Shown: positions 45,695 to 57,412, counted from the stretch's first letter. The stretch is 64,000 bases of DNA from Lumbricus rubellus (GCA_945859605.1 OX243815.1:47916393-47980392), one strand, 5' to 3'. Program-made: numbers and translations. Notes: generated from the letters alone by a model not told the origin.

Positions 45695-45841
45695 AGCAGT
45701 CTGATGGAGGGAATCAGAGGACGATGTCAACCCAGGATTTCGTGGCTTGATAACGTCTCGCAAAGGACCGGCGTCATGGGCACACACTTGATGAACGCGA
45801 CTCGTGACAGGAGACTTTGGACAATGGCAATCCATTGGTGA
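45695..45841 (+). mobile_element. LINE 3'-end fragment (gene D intron 13)
   Basis: Plus strand encodes GRCQPRISWLDNV, then TGVMG and ATRDRRLWTMAIHW and a stop, matching the R-G-R-x-x-x-x-W-L-D-N-V ... A-x-x-D-R-x-x-W layout of LINE C-termini. Orientation opposite to gene D. Confidence 0.65.
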
Positions 45842-48594
45842 TGCGACGATGGCGTTTTGACATGACGTGATTGTTCATTGGTGCAGTGTTAATCTAACAT
45901 CAGTTTCATTTGCAGCATTGCATACAGGATAACCTTGAGTGGAGAAGAACGGTGTGAAATGCTTAGTTACTTCAGAATTCTTAGAATTTCAATAAAAATT
46001 ATAATGTCAGGTTCTCTTCGTTGGTGTATAATCAACCAAAAGATAGCATTTTGGTGGACGATCTCGTAACCACTGAGTTCGCTTCTGGATCCATGTGAAG
46101 GTTGAAACTTCAAAAGAAATGTCTGTGGTGCGGGGATGGAACCTCCGAAAGCACAGCTGACAGACCAGCATTTTAGACTACATTCGCGTCGTCTGATTCG
46201 CCTTCCAATCGCGTACCAACATAGACCTACGATTGGGCTGGAATCTATTCGATGTGGAACTTAACCAAGCGGTGTTGCAGGGTATTCACCTAAAATATAA
46301 GTCAATTTAGATGATTATCTCTGAAGCATATTTTCTCAAATTTACAATCCCATACTTTACAGAAGTAAGTAAGTCATACACTTCTGGAACTGCTGTGGTA
46401 GGCGTAGTGTAGTAGTCCGTGGTTGTGGAGAAGTATGACGATGTGGAATTGTCTGGAGTGATACCACACCACTCGACGCTGTAATACATCGACTTAAAGA
46501 CGGGCGGCTTTGTCACATAGGCTCCTATGCTGATCCACATTGGAAGAAGAAATCCTGAGATTCCACCAGCCAAGGCTCCCTGCAATGTCATGGGATTCAG
46601 TAACCTGCATACTATTATGCCACGAAGCCTACAAGACAAGGCTCTTTAACTTTGTCTTGCTAGTGAATTCTGGTTCTGAGTAATAAATTTCGACATCATA
46701 AAATTATGAAATGGCTATTATAATTCATCTCGCTATCTTCAGGCTTCTATAGCACCACTCTTAAGCCAAGCACAGGGCCCCAACTTATTTACGAGAGCGG
46801 AGCATATTTATATTCTATAACCGTCATCAATCTGACCACAGTTTGACTAAATACGATTTTAATTTCATGACCATCAGTCTATTTGATAATAAATTAAAAT
46901 GTATAATATTGAAAAAGAAATATCTTTACTGTTGTTAGGCTACTAGGCCTACCATTGTTTTGTGAACTCAGTTTTACATAATAGGCTATGACAGTCTTCT
47001 AATGTAGTATTACATGTATACGTGGTAGTAGTTGTAGTAGTAGCAGTGTGAAAAAATGAGGAAACACTTACGATCCAATAGGTCCATGGAAAGAATATTC
47101 CGAGCAAAAAGATTCCAAATATGGGAGCATTTGTGGCTCCGTTGAACGCGATAACCATCTGAAATCAAGGCTAACTACATTGTATATTTCGTGATATCTT
47201 TGAGAGGTGATGGATTACGATTAGTGCTTAGTATCGAATTCTAACGGTTGATTAGAATTGAAACACACTTACAATAATTGTTATGAATAAGTTCAACGGG
47301 GTAAGACTTTAAGAGGCTCAGACCCTCTGGCGAGATCCACAGTTTAACTCAGAGTAGGTAGTCCTATCTTTAAGAAGCGCTATATTCATGTAAATCCTGT
47401 TTGATTGATTAACAAATCAGCATACTATGACCTTACTTACTGCTGAGATCTGAAACCATCTACTTTCTTTTCAGCATAATTATGTTTGGCGCCTTCTTTT
47501 TTTCATTTGCGCAATGAAATTTACAAATTAGGCCTGCCACTACAATTACATTTGAAACTATGAGCTTAGTCCTCCGTTTTCCATATTGGCACAGCTGTCT
47601 GGTTTGGCGTAGAGTAAAAATTACTGTAGTTGTAGCTTTGCATTTGTGAGTAAAATTGTCCATATCGAAATTGAGTGCCATTAGCAGCAAACTATATTAG
47701 ATTAATATAATTATTATAGGCTCCAGACCTACTTCATAATAAATTATTTATTCTCATCTGTGAAGTCGCGACGTAAGAGATGCAAAAATGGAAGAAATCG
47801 GGAAAGAAAGTGAAATAACTAAAGAGAGAAAATATGACGGATAGACGACAGTGTACCGACATACACACGGCTAGAATGATGATGGGAAAAGGGAGACAGA
47901 TGGGTCTGTATTGAGAGACGTCTGTAATCAACCACAGACTATAAGCAGAAAGAGTCTTCAAACTGGTAAAGTCCATGACCAACCTGAAGTACTGTTCCAC
48001 CGGCGTTGCTGAAAGCGAAAGCCATTCCAATTCCACATGCAGCAGAGATGACAACTTGAAAAAAGCCAGAAGAATGATTATTCTAGTCCACTGTAACAGC
48101 GTTTGATTAGCCTACATAATATCTCTCTCAGTTCCTTCCGTTCCTTCCGGAACATTGGTCGAATATTACATAATATATACGTATATTTATATTAGGCCTA
48201 CAGGAAGAACAGCTCTTCAATTAAGAAGGCCAGCCAGAGAGCGCTTCTGAGTAGATTTCTTGAAGAAGGCAGTAATTCAAGAGTCTATGTGCATTGTGCA
48301 AACATATCAATAAGCTTACTAGACAAAGCAGTGAAGTAAATAATCCGCTATAGACAAAACATTTTTTAGAGATTAAGATACGCTTTATCATGTGTCTTGG
48401 TAAAATAGCTACCACTTAACTGGTTCAAAGGTTCTTACCAAGAATCTTAGTTGCGATGGTGGCTGTCTTATCTGTAGCTTCTCTCGCTGGTCGAAACAAC
48501 ATTTTGATGATGTCTTCCCAGACAACAGTTACCCATAGCGTTCAACACTGAAGAGATAGTGCTGTAGAAAACAAGGCACATCCTCAGAATTAGG

Positions 48595-48596
<2 letters not shown>

Positions 48597-48632
<36 letters not shown>
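48597..48632. repeat. (TA)n microsatellite in gene D intron 9
   Basis: Pure TA run; replaced by a long palindrome in gene E. Confidence 0.95.
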
Positions 48633-48638
<6 letters not shown>

Positions 48639-49019
48639 TTAACAATCTACATTTGCCATTTTCAACAACGAAAACCCACTTAACGTTGGATCGGAAACCA
48701 AACGCTTATAATAATTATAGCCCCAATCAAAATGGAAGGACCTGGCCTGAAAGCAACGGAAATTGGCTCACCTCAGGGAACCAGCGAAGAGACTGGCAAC
48801 GTAGAGACCGGGGATTCCTGGTGCGAAGTGGAAGATGTCCATGACAAATCTCGGTACCAACTGTCAAAACAGTAACAAATGCACATTGATCTGAGCGTGT
48901 CATTGACCTACGGCTATCGCAAAATCTGATGTTGTGAGTAGGCTAACTCGTTGACATTGTTTCTGTCTTCATGATCACAGAATGATCAATCGCTGGAAGG
49001 GCGATTAATAGTTACTGTT

Positions 49020-49265
49020 ACCCAATTTCATATTGATTGATTGCTACCGCTTGACTGAACCATTTGATTTGAGATTGATTGATTGATTTGAGACTGATTA
49101 TTGATTGATTGATTTGAGATTGATTGATTGATTTGAGACTGATTATTGATTGATTGATTTGAGATTGATTGATTGATTTGAGACTAATTGATTGATTGAT
49201 TGATTGATTGATTTGAGACTGATTGATTGATTGATTGATTTGAGACTGATTGATTGATTGATTGG
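49020..49265. repeat. (TGAT)n minisatellite abutting gene D exon 8 donor
   Basis: Units such as TTGATTGATTTGAGACTGA, expanded to about 200 bp. Gene E has only a short version (63680-63710) and gene C a few tetramers. The array starts about eight bases into the intron. Confidence 0.92.
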
Positions 49266-49904
49266 TGTTACCTGATTAGGATTGGTGACCCGACCACTCT
49301 TCAGAGGATCGCATTTCAAGTCGGCATAGTATGCGTACATGACGACACCGAGTAAGGAGCCGAGCGTCGTTATGATGAATATCCCAGGAACGTTGAGTAA
49401 CAAAGCTCTGCGAACGCAATGAAAACATAACAAGTAATTAAGTAAGTAAATAAGTATGAATGTATGCTGTGTATTAATCATACGCCATAAGATCACTTTG
49501 TTTTACATCAAATGACGCATCATAAAGCATCCTTGCTAAAACGTTTTACTCGTTAAGTTGTCTGAATGTGGGACAATAATAAATTATTCAGTCATGTTGT
49601 CTGGGACGCATTGGATATGTCACTGTCACTGTAAATAGGAGGGAGGAGCGGGCTTAGAACATGAATATGGTAAGTGCCGGTAAAGTGTCATCTGCTCTAT
49701 TGCCGGCTCGTTCTACATTACTTACTAGGCCCTTATCACCTGTTTCGCCGTTCTGTATCGTGTATTCCGTTCTAATGACAACCGTCTAAATGTCCGCCCA
49801 CCCGTTAATTAATCTAAACTGCAAAGTAAAAACAAAATTAGTTGATCTACAACTTGGCAAGAAATTATTTCAGAACAGAGAAAATGAATTCGTTGATTGT
49901 AATT

Positions 49905-50085
49905 GTAATTGTAATCGAACATTTATATAGCGCCACTTCAAGAGAACTCCTCAGAGGCGCTCCCGACCTGACACCAAACCGTAATCAAAGAGAATGGTTT
50001 TCAAACGCTTGCGGAAAAGGGCCAACGAAAGACAAAGAAGTTCATTACGGAGACTAATAGGTAACTTATTCCAGAAAGACGGACC
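49905..50085 (-). repeat. Dispersed repeat with GGCGCTATATAAAT tail, gene D intron 7
   Basis: Minus-strand counterpart of 12290-12408, with extra 5' sequence (TTCTGGAATAAGTTACC). Lies between exons 7 and 8 of gene D. Confidence 0.65.
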
Positions 50086-51591
50086 GACCATAGCAAAACA
50101 TAGCAAAATGTTTTAGATCTTCTACTTACATCGTGGCTTGTTTCATGCTCTTTGTGGACGCGTATCTCTGGACCATTTGCTGGTCCACCGTGTAAAATGG
50201 TAGCATGGCTAGACAGCCTCCAGCCACCAACGCCCAGAATGTGTGTCGAACTGTCGGATCAGGGTTGAAACTTACAGAATAACGATGATATTATTTATAT
50301 AATTATGTTAGACGATAATGCAAATTCGCATTTTATTAATAATCAGTGTAAGAATTGTGGAAAAATAACTGGGGGTGGACCATTGGAACATTATCCACTT
50401 GGAATCGGGGTTGTGAAAAACAGATTTTAACATGGCGCTCTAAGAAAGACGTACGGGGGGGTTGAAAATTCTCATCGCCCCCGGCAATTCTCACCCTGAT
50501 AATAATATGCGAACGTATATTATATGAATCTACGTAAGTTGTAGGCCTATAGCTGTTATAACCTAGCGTGACATCGCCTGCGGATAAAATATATTCATAG
50601 CCTAACCGAATAAATCGTTTACGCAATTGCAGTAGGCTACGGATGGTTTCTTACTCAAAGAATTCAATTCTTCCGCCATCTTCGGCAAGTTTCCACGCTT
50701 TCTCAATTCCACCGGTCTCAATGCAGCCCTATATAATGACAAACGAATTGGAAAATATCGCACTTTATTCTTTTAAGACAACGACTCGCACATCATTTTG
50801 ACATAGAGGCTAAGTCCGTGGTTTCTATTAAACTGCCTAGAGTTGACTAACTTATTCTATTAATGATCAAGATATTTTTTGAATAGGCTATACAGACTTT
50901 AATTTTTATATTTAAAGAATTAACTAATAATTTATATTTGCAAATGTGCTTGAGTGCATATCAAACTCGTTGCTGGTAACTCTGGGCCTGTCTTTTAATT
51001 AACCAGCTGATTGGTGAACATTGAGAATTCCAAACCTGCGACTCACTTGAATTAGTATTGCCAGAAGTCCGGCAAGCATGATTGCAGCCTGAAATACATC
51101 CGCCCAAATTACAGCCTTTATGCCTCCCTATGAACACAAAAAAATCGGTGTACATGTATATTGCATAAAAATATAAGTCACGGTAACCAAGCCATTTACA
51201 GGTTCTATGTAGCCTAGTTGCAGGGATCTAAAGCCTAAAATCTTTCCTGCAGTCAACTAAGAACTTTCGGCAATTCAAGTTCTTGACTTTTAAAAGAACA
51301 TTGTGAGTGTTTTGATGTTTCTACCTTTGCTGCAATAAAGTTCTCATTCCAGTTATTATTTGATCAATAATATTACCACAACAACTTTCTTGTTTCTATT
51401 ATACATGATATTATTAACAGAATATTAACAGAAACAGCAAGTTTCTGTTTATGTTTTTAGTTTCCTACCACTGATGTCTAATTATTCTCAAAGCCTCTTG
51501 GAAACTATCATGTCGAATGCATTCGTTACTCTCAGAATCGCTTAAATGGTTAGCTCAGAATTCATCGGCATTAGGCTAAACGTTGACTTGC

Positions 51592-51592
51592 C
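51592..51592 (-). other. Non-canonical GC donor after gene D exon 4
   Basis: Exon 4 ends GCCCTG and the intron begins GCAAGT; gene C has GTAAGT at the same place. The site fits the usual GC-AG consensus, so it may still splice. Confidence 0.75.
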
Positions 51593-52429
51593 AGGGCCGT
51601 GTAGAAGACGCAGACGATTCCAATCGTTATGATTGTCGCCCAGACTGGAAATCCGGTCACTGTGAACAAAGGCAGATCGCAGTCAGCAACATTGTCGAGG
51701 CTTTAGAATGAATTTAAGGTAGTATGTAGTTTCCTTTTATTAAGCCATATGCAATATGCATGTAAAAGTCGCTGTAAACATTTATAGATAGGCTACAAAA
51801 TAATAGTCTAGGCCTACTCAGTCAATTGTAATAATTAATTATAGGCCTAGTAAGCTTATTATTGGCCTACGTTGACATGTTAAAGGCATTACCTGCATCC
51901 ATTTATGCATATGAGAATTTGTCGCACAATGCAATATTAATTTTTATTCAAACAAATATCTATCACCGGATTGACTCGTATAACAAGCTGTGCTTTTGTT
52001 GCTTTGATCAACTGAATAACGTAGAATTAATATTGATACAATGTCAAAAGATTAGTCGAACGTACCTTCAGTGAAAGCAGCGGATGGTGCAAACATGATA
52101 ATCCCGATTGTAATAGTCTGCAAGAATTATAGTTTTCATGTACATTCTAATTGACATGCACAATGCACATAATGTTCATTAAATTTTTGCAGTCATTTAA
52201 ATACCAGAAATCATAGAGTGTCCATCATTCAGTAAATCTTCTAAAATTGCAATAATGTCTGGTTGTATAATATTGTTTTTCGTTTAAACATTTATATATC
52301 GCCTCTATTTTTCGATTGCAGATGCGGTTTTTATGCTCAGCTTTAAAACCGCATTTGCAATCACTACGACTACAATTCACGCCAAATTAGATTACTCCAA
52401 TACGCTTTTACTCAACATAAACATGACCC

Positions 52430-52600
52430 AAATAAACCGTCTGTAGGAAATTCAGAATGCCCTCGCCCGTTCTGTCAACTGAAACAGCCAAACGCCATCA
52501 CATCACTCCTGTTCTCAGATCACTCACTGGATCAAAATTCCTGAACGAATAGAATGTAGAGTTACGACACTCACCTTAAATCCTCTTAACCTTCTTATAG
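52430..52600 (+). mobile_element. Degenerate CR1-like LINE RT fragment (gene D intron 2)
   Basis: IQNALARSVN followed, after a frameshift, by HWIKIPERIE recalls the LQ-x-x-QN-x-x-AR-x-(V/L) ... LHWL-x-(I/V)-x-x-R-I region just downstream of the RT domain in CR1/L2-type LINEs. Contains stops and a frameshift; dead. Confidence 0.5.
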
Positions 52601-52744
52601 TTTAATGTTGAATGTCTTAGACCGTATTTTAGACTAGAATTTATTAAAACGGACATCACTGCTTAGGATTTGATTCAGCCATTTCATATTGTAGCGAACT
52701 TTACTTTCTAATAAGAGTTCATACAGTACAATTATTGTTAAAAG

Positions 52745-53065
52745 GTTATCAGGTGTGGTTAAGTTCGCTGGTTAAAATGTAGCTTGGCCATGTAGTTGAA
52801 CCGGTTAAAATCCGAAGAATTAACCAGGCAGAATGCCTGTAGTTGGGCGGTTAATTATGAGGCAAGTTGAACCGGTGGTTGTATGGGAATATTGGCCGGT
52901 TAAGGTTTTAGCTTAACCAAGGCGAAATGCATGAGGTATCCCGGTTAAGCGTTATGTAATATTAACCGATGGTTAGCATTGAAGTAGTGGCTGGTTAAGA
53001 ATTGCATTTAACCGCTAAGAGGAGAACCGGTTACGGCGAGAATTATTAACCGCACGCTAGGTATA
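52745..53065. repeat. Cluster of GGTTAA/TTAACC motifs, then TATA-like site, gene D intron 2
   Basis: About 14 GGTTAA or TTAACC hexamers, several embedded in AACCGGTT, occur in 320 bases at irregular spacing and both orientations. The run ends in GGTATATAAGGGGG (53058-53071), followed by two to three copies of GCTCGTTTCCAGATGTT (about 53100-53150). No counterpart exists in gene C intron 2, so this is an insertion; an LTR or a regulatory array are both possible. Confidence 0.6.
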
Positions 53066-54009
53066 TAAGGGGGTAAGATTTGGCTAGATTAGGACTTGAA
53101 TGCTCGTTTCCAGATGTTTGCTGACGCTCGTTTCCAGATGTTTTCTGATGCTCGTTAGGCTCGTTTATGCTGCTGTTGTGTCGTTATAATAAGAATTGAA
53201 ACTGTCATCGAGTTGTTTCTTCGGTTGGTTGATCGACATTAAATCTCCTGACAGACCATAGGAGTGGACCAGGCGACATATGCAGCACGGTGGTTCGGCA
53301 TCCTGGTAAGAGTCAAGCCACCGTGCAGTGAAGAAAACCAAGAAGGCCAGAGAGGCAAAGAAGACAGGACTGAGAAGAGGAGGGTTTTCGCCACAATATA
53401 AAGAATTAACCAACTTACATATTTTACAACAGCTACTGAGCAACCGAAAACTCGCACAGCTTTCGACTTGTATCGAAGTTCCAAGTACTAAAAAACATTC
53501 AGACATGCATAAATTTTAAATGCATACATACACACTTGTTGACACGCATAGTGGTACATGATACATGCATGCATGCATGAGTGCATAATTGCTTAGCCTA
53601 CATATTATTGTGTGCACTTATATACGGTATGCGCTTAATCATATTTATGCACACATAGTTATTACATGCACACAGAAAGCGCCGTGAAATACTAGTGGAA
53701 CCCTGAATCAGTCATAAATAATTGACACTTTTTCGAGCAGCTTGCTAACAATCATATAATTTGAATACATAATTATGAGCGTTGATAGTAGGCTGGGTAG
53801 AATACATTTTCAGGAAGTTAGGGTTGAAGCATAGGCGAAGTACAACACCAGTAAGCTTAGGCTTAACTATGTAAGATCGGTAGCAATGGTTCACGATGTT
53901 TATCTATCTGCACAAAGATCAGTATTAACTTAACCATTGATTCTATAGGCTCAATGGTGTTATTAGACTAAGTTTTCATTCTTTCTGGACGTGCCAGTCA
54001 ATCTTTTCC

Positions 54010-54083
54010 CCCATCTCTCTCTATCCCATCTCTCTCTCTCCCATTAACCTCTCTCTCTTTCTGTCTGTCTGTCTGTCTGACTG

Positions 54084-54120
<37 letters not shown>

Positions 54121-54125
54121 GGCCC
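54010..54125. repeat. (CTCT)n/(CTGT)n simple repeat in gene D intron 1
   Basis: Pyrimidine-rich imperfect repeat at the position equivalent to the gene C intron-1 repeat. Confidence 0.9.
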
Positions 54126-54686
54126 TCTTTCCTCAAAGTCTATTTCTTCCTTCGGGTAGGTTTAATCGCAATGGGCGTGCTACTGAATGGCCTCTGCTGT
54201 GAGCGACCTGTATGAGTCAGCAATTAGCCTACATTGCCTTGCAAAAGTTAAATAGTATATGATGTCTTTTCATCCAAGAATAATATATTTAATCAGAAAC
54301 AAATAAATCATAACCTCATAGACGCTGAGGATTTTCAGCCGATGGAAGAAAGGTCCAAAGATGGCAGCTCCGAGGATCGGAGTGAGCATGAGACCCCACA
54401 CAGTCATCCAGTACATTGTTCCCTGAGTGTAGATCTCTGCCGGCTGTCCGAGAAGTGTCACGGCAGAGAAAAGAGAGGCGAAGAGCGACAATGCCACTGG
54501 AATTGCAGACATGCTCCTATTGGCCAAGAGGTACTCCTGAGTCGTCTTTTGTCGTCCACCTGTGAAGGCGTGGTAGATTCCAATGGACGCGGAAATGGCG
54601 AGGACGATGCCGAAGACGAGGTAGTCCCATACGGTGAATGTACTTCCCGTTGGAATTGATGGAACTCCTTCGCAGGTCGACTCCAT

Positions 54687-54760
54687 CTTGGATCAGTCGC
54701 CGATCGAGCAGATGCTATTATTAAGTCCGTAGAAATGAAGGATCTCGCAAGATAGATAAC
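54687..54760 (-). promoter_or_regulatory. Conserved 5' leader of gene D
   Basis: Matches the gene C leader closely, including the CTTCATTTCTACGGACTTAA block and ATCCAAG next to the ATG. Just upstream the match to C is interrupted by about 160 bp carrying a LINE fragment, then resumes near 54929 (TATTGTCTCATCTATC). Confidence 0.5.
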
Positions 54761-54770
54761 TTACTTAGAC

Positions 54771-54913
54771 TTAGTTCCTCCTGTTCCGATCGGAGCATTG
54801 GTCAACAAGTCTTCGCCACTCCATACGGTCGCCAGCTACCTCCTCCGCCTCGTCCCAACCCAGACCCATCCTCTCCAGATCTCCCTTGAATGTACGTCTC
54901 CAGGTGTCTCCTA
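54771..54913 (-). mobile_element. LINE 3'-end fragment in gene D promoter region
   Basis: The minus strand reads GDTWRRTFKGDLERMGLGW, then EEVAGDRMEWRRLV and stop (54773-54771), the standard C-terminal layout of many LINE ORF2 proteins. It interrupts similarity between the C and D upstream regions, so it was inserted after those genes separated. Confidence 0.75.
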
Positions 54914-55284
54914 GATAGAGATGACACAACAATTATTGTCTCATCTATCGAGACTATTGTTGTCTTGTTAAGATGTGTCCAATCGGTGCGGTGCACCGAA
55001 TGAGCCGAGAGTTTTGTTGCCATTGACCAGACGTCTTTAATTGCGAGTCTGAGTGTTATTTACATCTTTGTAAAATCAGTAAGTGTAAGAAAACATTAAT
55101 TTAACTAAGTTCACCGACGTTGCGTGCTTTCTTACTGACCCACCAGAGCCGACAAACCACGTAGGCTAGCCAATCGATCAACGGATTTTTGTAAAATAAC
55201 TAATCTTGTAAGACTGCCGAACGGCTCTTTGCCCCTGCTGTAACACTTTGCACTGACACTCGAAGAACCTTAAACACGGCCCTG

Positions 55285-55640
55285 GTTAGATAATATCTAA
55301 GTGGCAGAGAGTAAAGTTAACTAGCCTACTATTGCAATGTTCAGGTTTCCGTCAAATCTTGCGACGTGGCTTTTGGATCATAGCCTACATTCGTTCGATC
55401 GCCTATTGTTATGTAGGAGAATTTGTTTTAAAGTAAGAAGAATCTTCTTTCTTATACTACTAGCAAACGCACAGTAGTTTACTGAAGAAATAAAAAAAAT
55501 TGTCAGAACAATCGTATTTAGTTTTTATTCTGTGGAATTTGTTTTTAAAGTAAGAAGAATATTCTTTATTATACCACTAGCAAACGCACAGTAAGCTTAG
55601 TTTACTGAAGAAACAAAAAATTGTTTAGTTTTTATTCTGT
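55285..55640 (-). repeat. Upstream flank of gene D, with internal tandem duplication and inverted copy at 41944-42190
   Basis: Two adjacent related units (about 55430-55530 and 55540-55640) share AAGTAAGAAGAAT, AGCAAACGCACAGTA and TTTACTGAAGAAA. The block also matches 41944-42190 in inverted orientation. It contains no recognisable coding sequence. Confidence 0.7.
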
Positions 55641-55994
55641 GGAGAAAGGTCGACCGGTCTACTAGGCTATCAGCAAAAGTCACGAACACAAACAAGGAGA
55701 ACTAGCCTACATTTTGTCGGACTGTGACTATGATCTAAAGAAGCGGTCAAATATTTCTCATGCAAAGTATAAATATCTAAAGACTAAACTAATTGTCATA
55801 GTTAAGAATTTTCTGTTCAATTGTTTTCTTAAAGTTGGCCGTGTTACATCTTTAAACCTGTGGCCCTGGCTAGCGGGACCTTCGGCCCCTTCTGGGTCTC
55901 CTGTGTAAACTGATATAACTTCGAAATCACGACGTAATCACGACCTATTCGATGTTGGTTTGCCGAATAAAATGTTATGTTGTTATCCGAGTTA

Positions 55995-56190
55995 TATAAG
56001 ACAGAACCGAGCCGAAGGCAGACGTTACAGAGGCAACAGAGTAGCTCCGTGTTAACCCCGAGCCAGCCCCTATCCTCACAGCAGGTCAGACTTTGGATTT
56101 ATAACCGGCTTCTAAGGCTGCAGTAACTGTTCTGTTGATATTCACGCAATGCGATTGAAAAACCCTGATACGCTAACGTCCACTAGCATT
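55995..56190. repeat. Duplicated intergenic block (partner at 27145-27330)
   Basis: Counterpart of the block in the B/C gap, with the same ordered landmarks. A TATATAAGACAG stretch near 56005 looks like a TATA box, but the other copy reads AACATAAGACAG, so promoter function is not supported by conservation. Confidence 0.55.
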
Positions 56191-56491
56191 AGGTTTAATT
56201 GACGGGTGTAATATGAAATCAGCCTATGTCTTCAAATAAAACAATTACACAACCCATTGCAAAAAGTTTAATGTAGGCTGTACCAAGAAAGTGGCATAAA
56301 ATAGTGTTATGTATTGCGAAGTGAGTCTTGTGACCCTTGTCCTTAAGAGGATATCGAGATAGGAGATAAGAGAAATTTAGAAGTTGCTTTAAATGGTGAC
56401 AGCTGGTACTACAGCAGTTCATATACACCCGGTACAATAATTATTCTCCGTGTCCGATGATCCATAGCCTACCAATTTACATTGATTCAAT

Positions 56492-56917
56492 CATAGATGT
56501 AAAAAACGATGGAAACAGAATAAAAGACGGGAAAACGTCGTTTTTTCGAAAAAATAAAAAACGACAAAAAGGATAAAAAACGGAAACGGAAAATAATTTG
56601 ACTTTGCTACATCTAAAACCGCATTTTAACCTTGAAAAACCTTGATTAGAAACCTACTATACGCAGGCTATCTCTTAAATGATGATGTTAAACGATGAAA
56701 TCATGACTTTAGTTAGATGAATCATTGAGAGCTGGCGGAAAACATAAGGAATATAAAAAAATTAAAATTAAGGAAAATAATAACAGAAAGTAAATGAATA
56801 AAAAAATGTAAAGAAATAATAAAAAACGATAAAAAACGATGGGAAAATAAAAAAACCGAAAAAAACACGTTTTTGGGAGCGAATAAAAAACGAAAAAAAA
56901 CCTTTAATACAACTATG
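56492..56917 (+). mobile_element. hAT-type MITE, copy 2 (D/E gap)
   Basis: 426 bp. Ends CATAGATGTA and (inverted) CATAGTTGTA, flanked by the perfect 8-bp duplication GATTCAAT at 56484-56491 and 56918-56925. Same family and orientation as 5637-6070. No coding potential. Confidence 0.88.
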
Positions 56918-57412
56918 GATTCAATGACAGTAATTCAACATCAAAATAACATAAGTGCGGCAGATGTAGCGATATGGAAATTTTTTAAAATTTAATTATA
57001 GATTATAGTGCAATTTATTTTGAAATAGCCACCATTAGTTTCCATGCATCTGTGCTACAAGTCTTCGTTTCCGTTTTAGTCCAAAAAAACTTGCAAAATG
57101 TTGGCTTTGGCTTAGGCTATGAAGGTCAAATATATTTCTAAAAATGTAGCGAAAACAGACCCAACCAGAGTGCAACAACCAATCCAACGACTGAGTTGGT
57201 CTAACACTAGATGTGGCATTTGCAAAGAAATTTTCGATAGTGGAATACGTTACGGTGCAACGGCTGTATTAAATCCAAAGCATATTTTACTAAATGTTTG
57301 GGTTAAGCAAGAAAATTATGGATTTGAGAACAATGTACATACACAACACTGCTTTGCCTACAGGCTACATGCACAACACCGATGTGCAGTCTGAGGCCAA
57401 TTACAAGTCTTA

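Larger units (their letters stand above)
43643..54686 (-). pseudogene. Gene D: SLC5A8/A12-like transporter copy with exon-10 frameshift
   Basis: All 16 exons are recognisable: 54686-54315, 53487-53419, 52117-52066, 51659-51592, 51127-51047, 50728-50655, 50270-50130, 49407-49272, 48860-48772, 48561-48439, 48054-47984, 47158-47072, 46579-46380, 45366-45263, 44814-44696, 43909-43643. Exon 10 is 123 nt where C and E have 122: an extra base at about 48528-48534 shifts the frame and reaches TAA at 48470-48468, predicting about 391 residues. Exons 11-16 are open in the ancestral frame and still end in I-S-Q-L. Two introns have GC donors (after exons 4 and 14). The otherwise constant VECC of exon 13 is VEWC, and the LLIPYVDKF segment of exon 15 reads LLISCVDKF. 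Its promoter carries a LINE fragment. Together these suggest a young pseudogene; a sequencing error at the single inserted base would make it a functional gene of about 683 residues. Confidence 0.8.
54687..57412. other. D/E intergenic region
   Basis: Holds the D leader (54687-54760), a LINE fragment (54771-54913), the D upstream block with its inverted partner (55285-55640), a duplication-derived block (55995-56190), a hAT-type MITE (56492-56917) and the E 3' flank. The open frame at 57119-57394 overlaps sequence homologous to the D 3' flank and is not credible as a gene. Confidence 0.6.

Noticed and set aside
57119..57394. 91-codon plus-strand open frame with CxxC
   Set aside because: It lies in the 3' flank of gene E, and the homologous D flank (about 43300-43500) does not preserve the frame.
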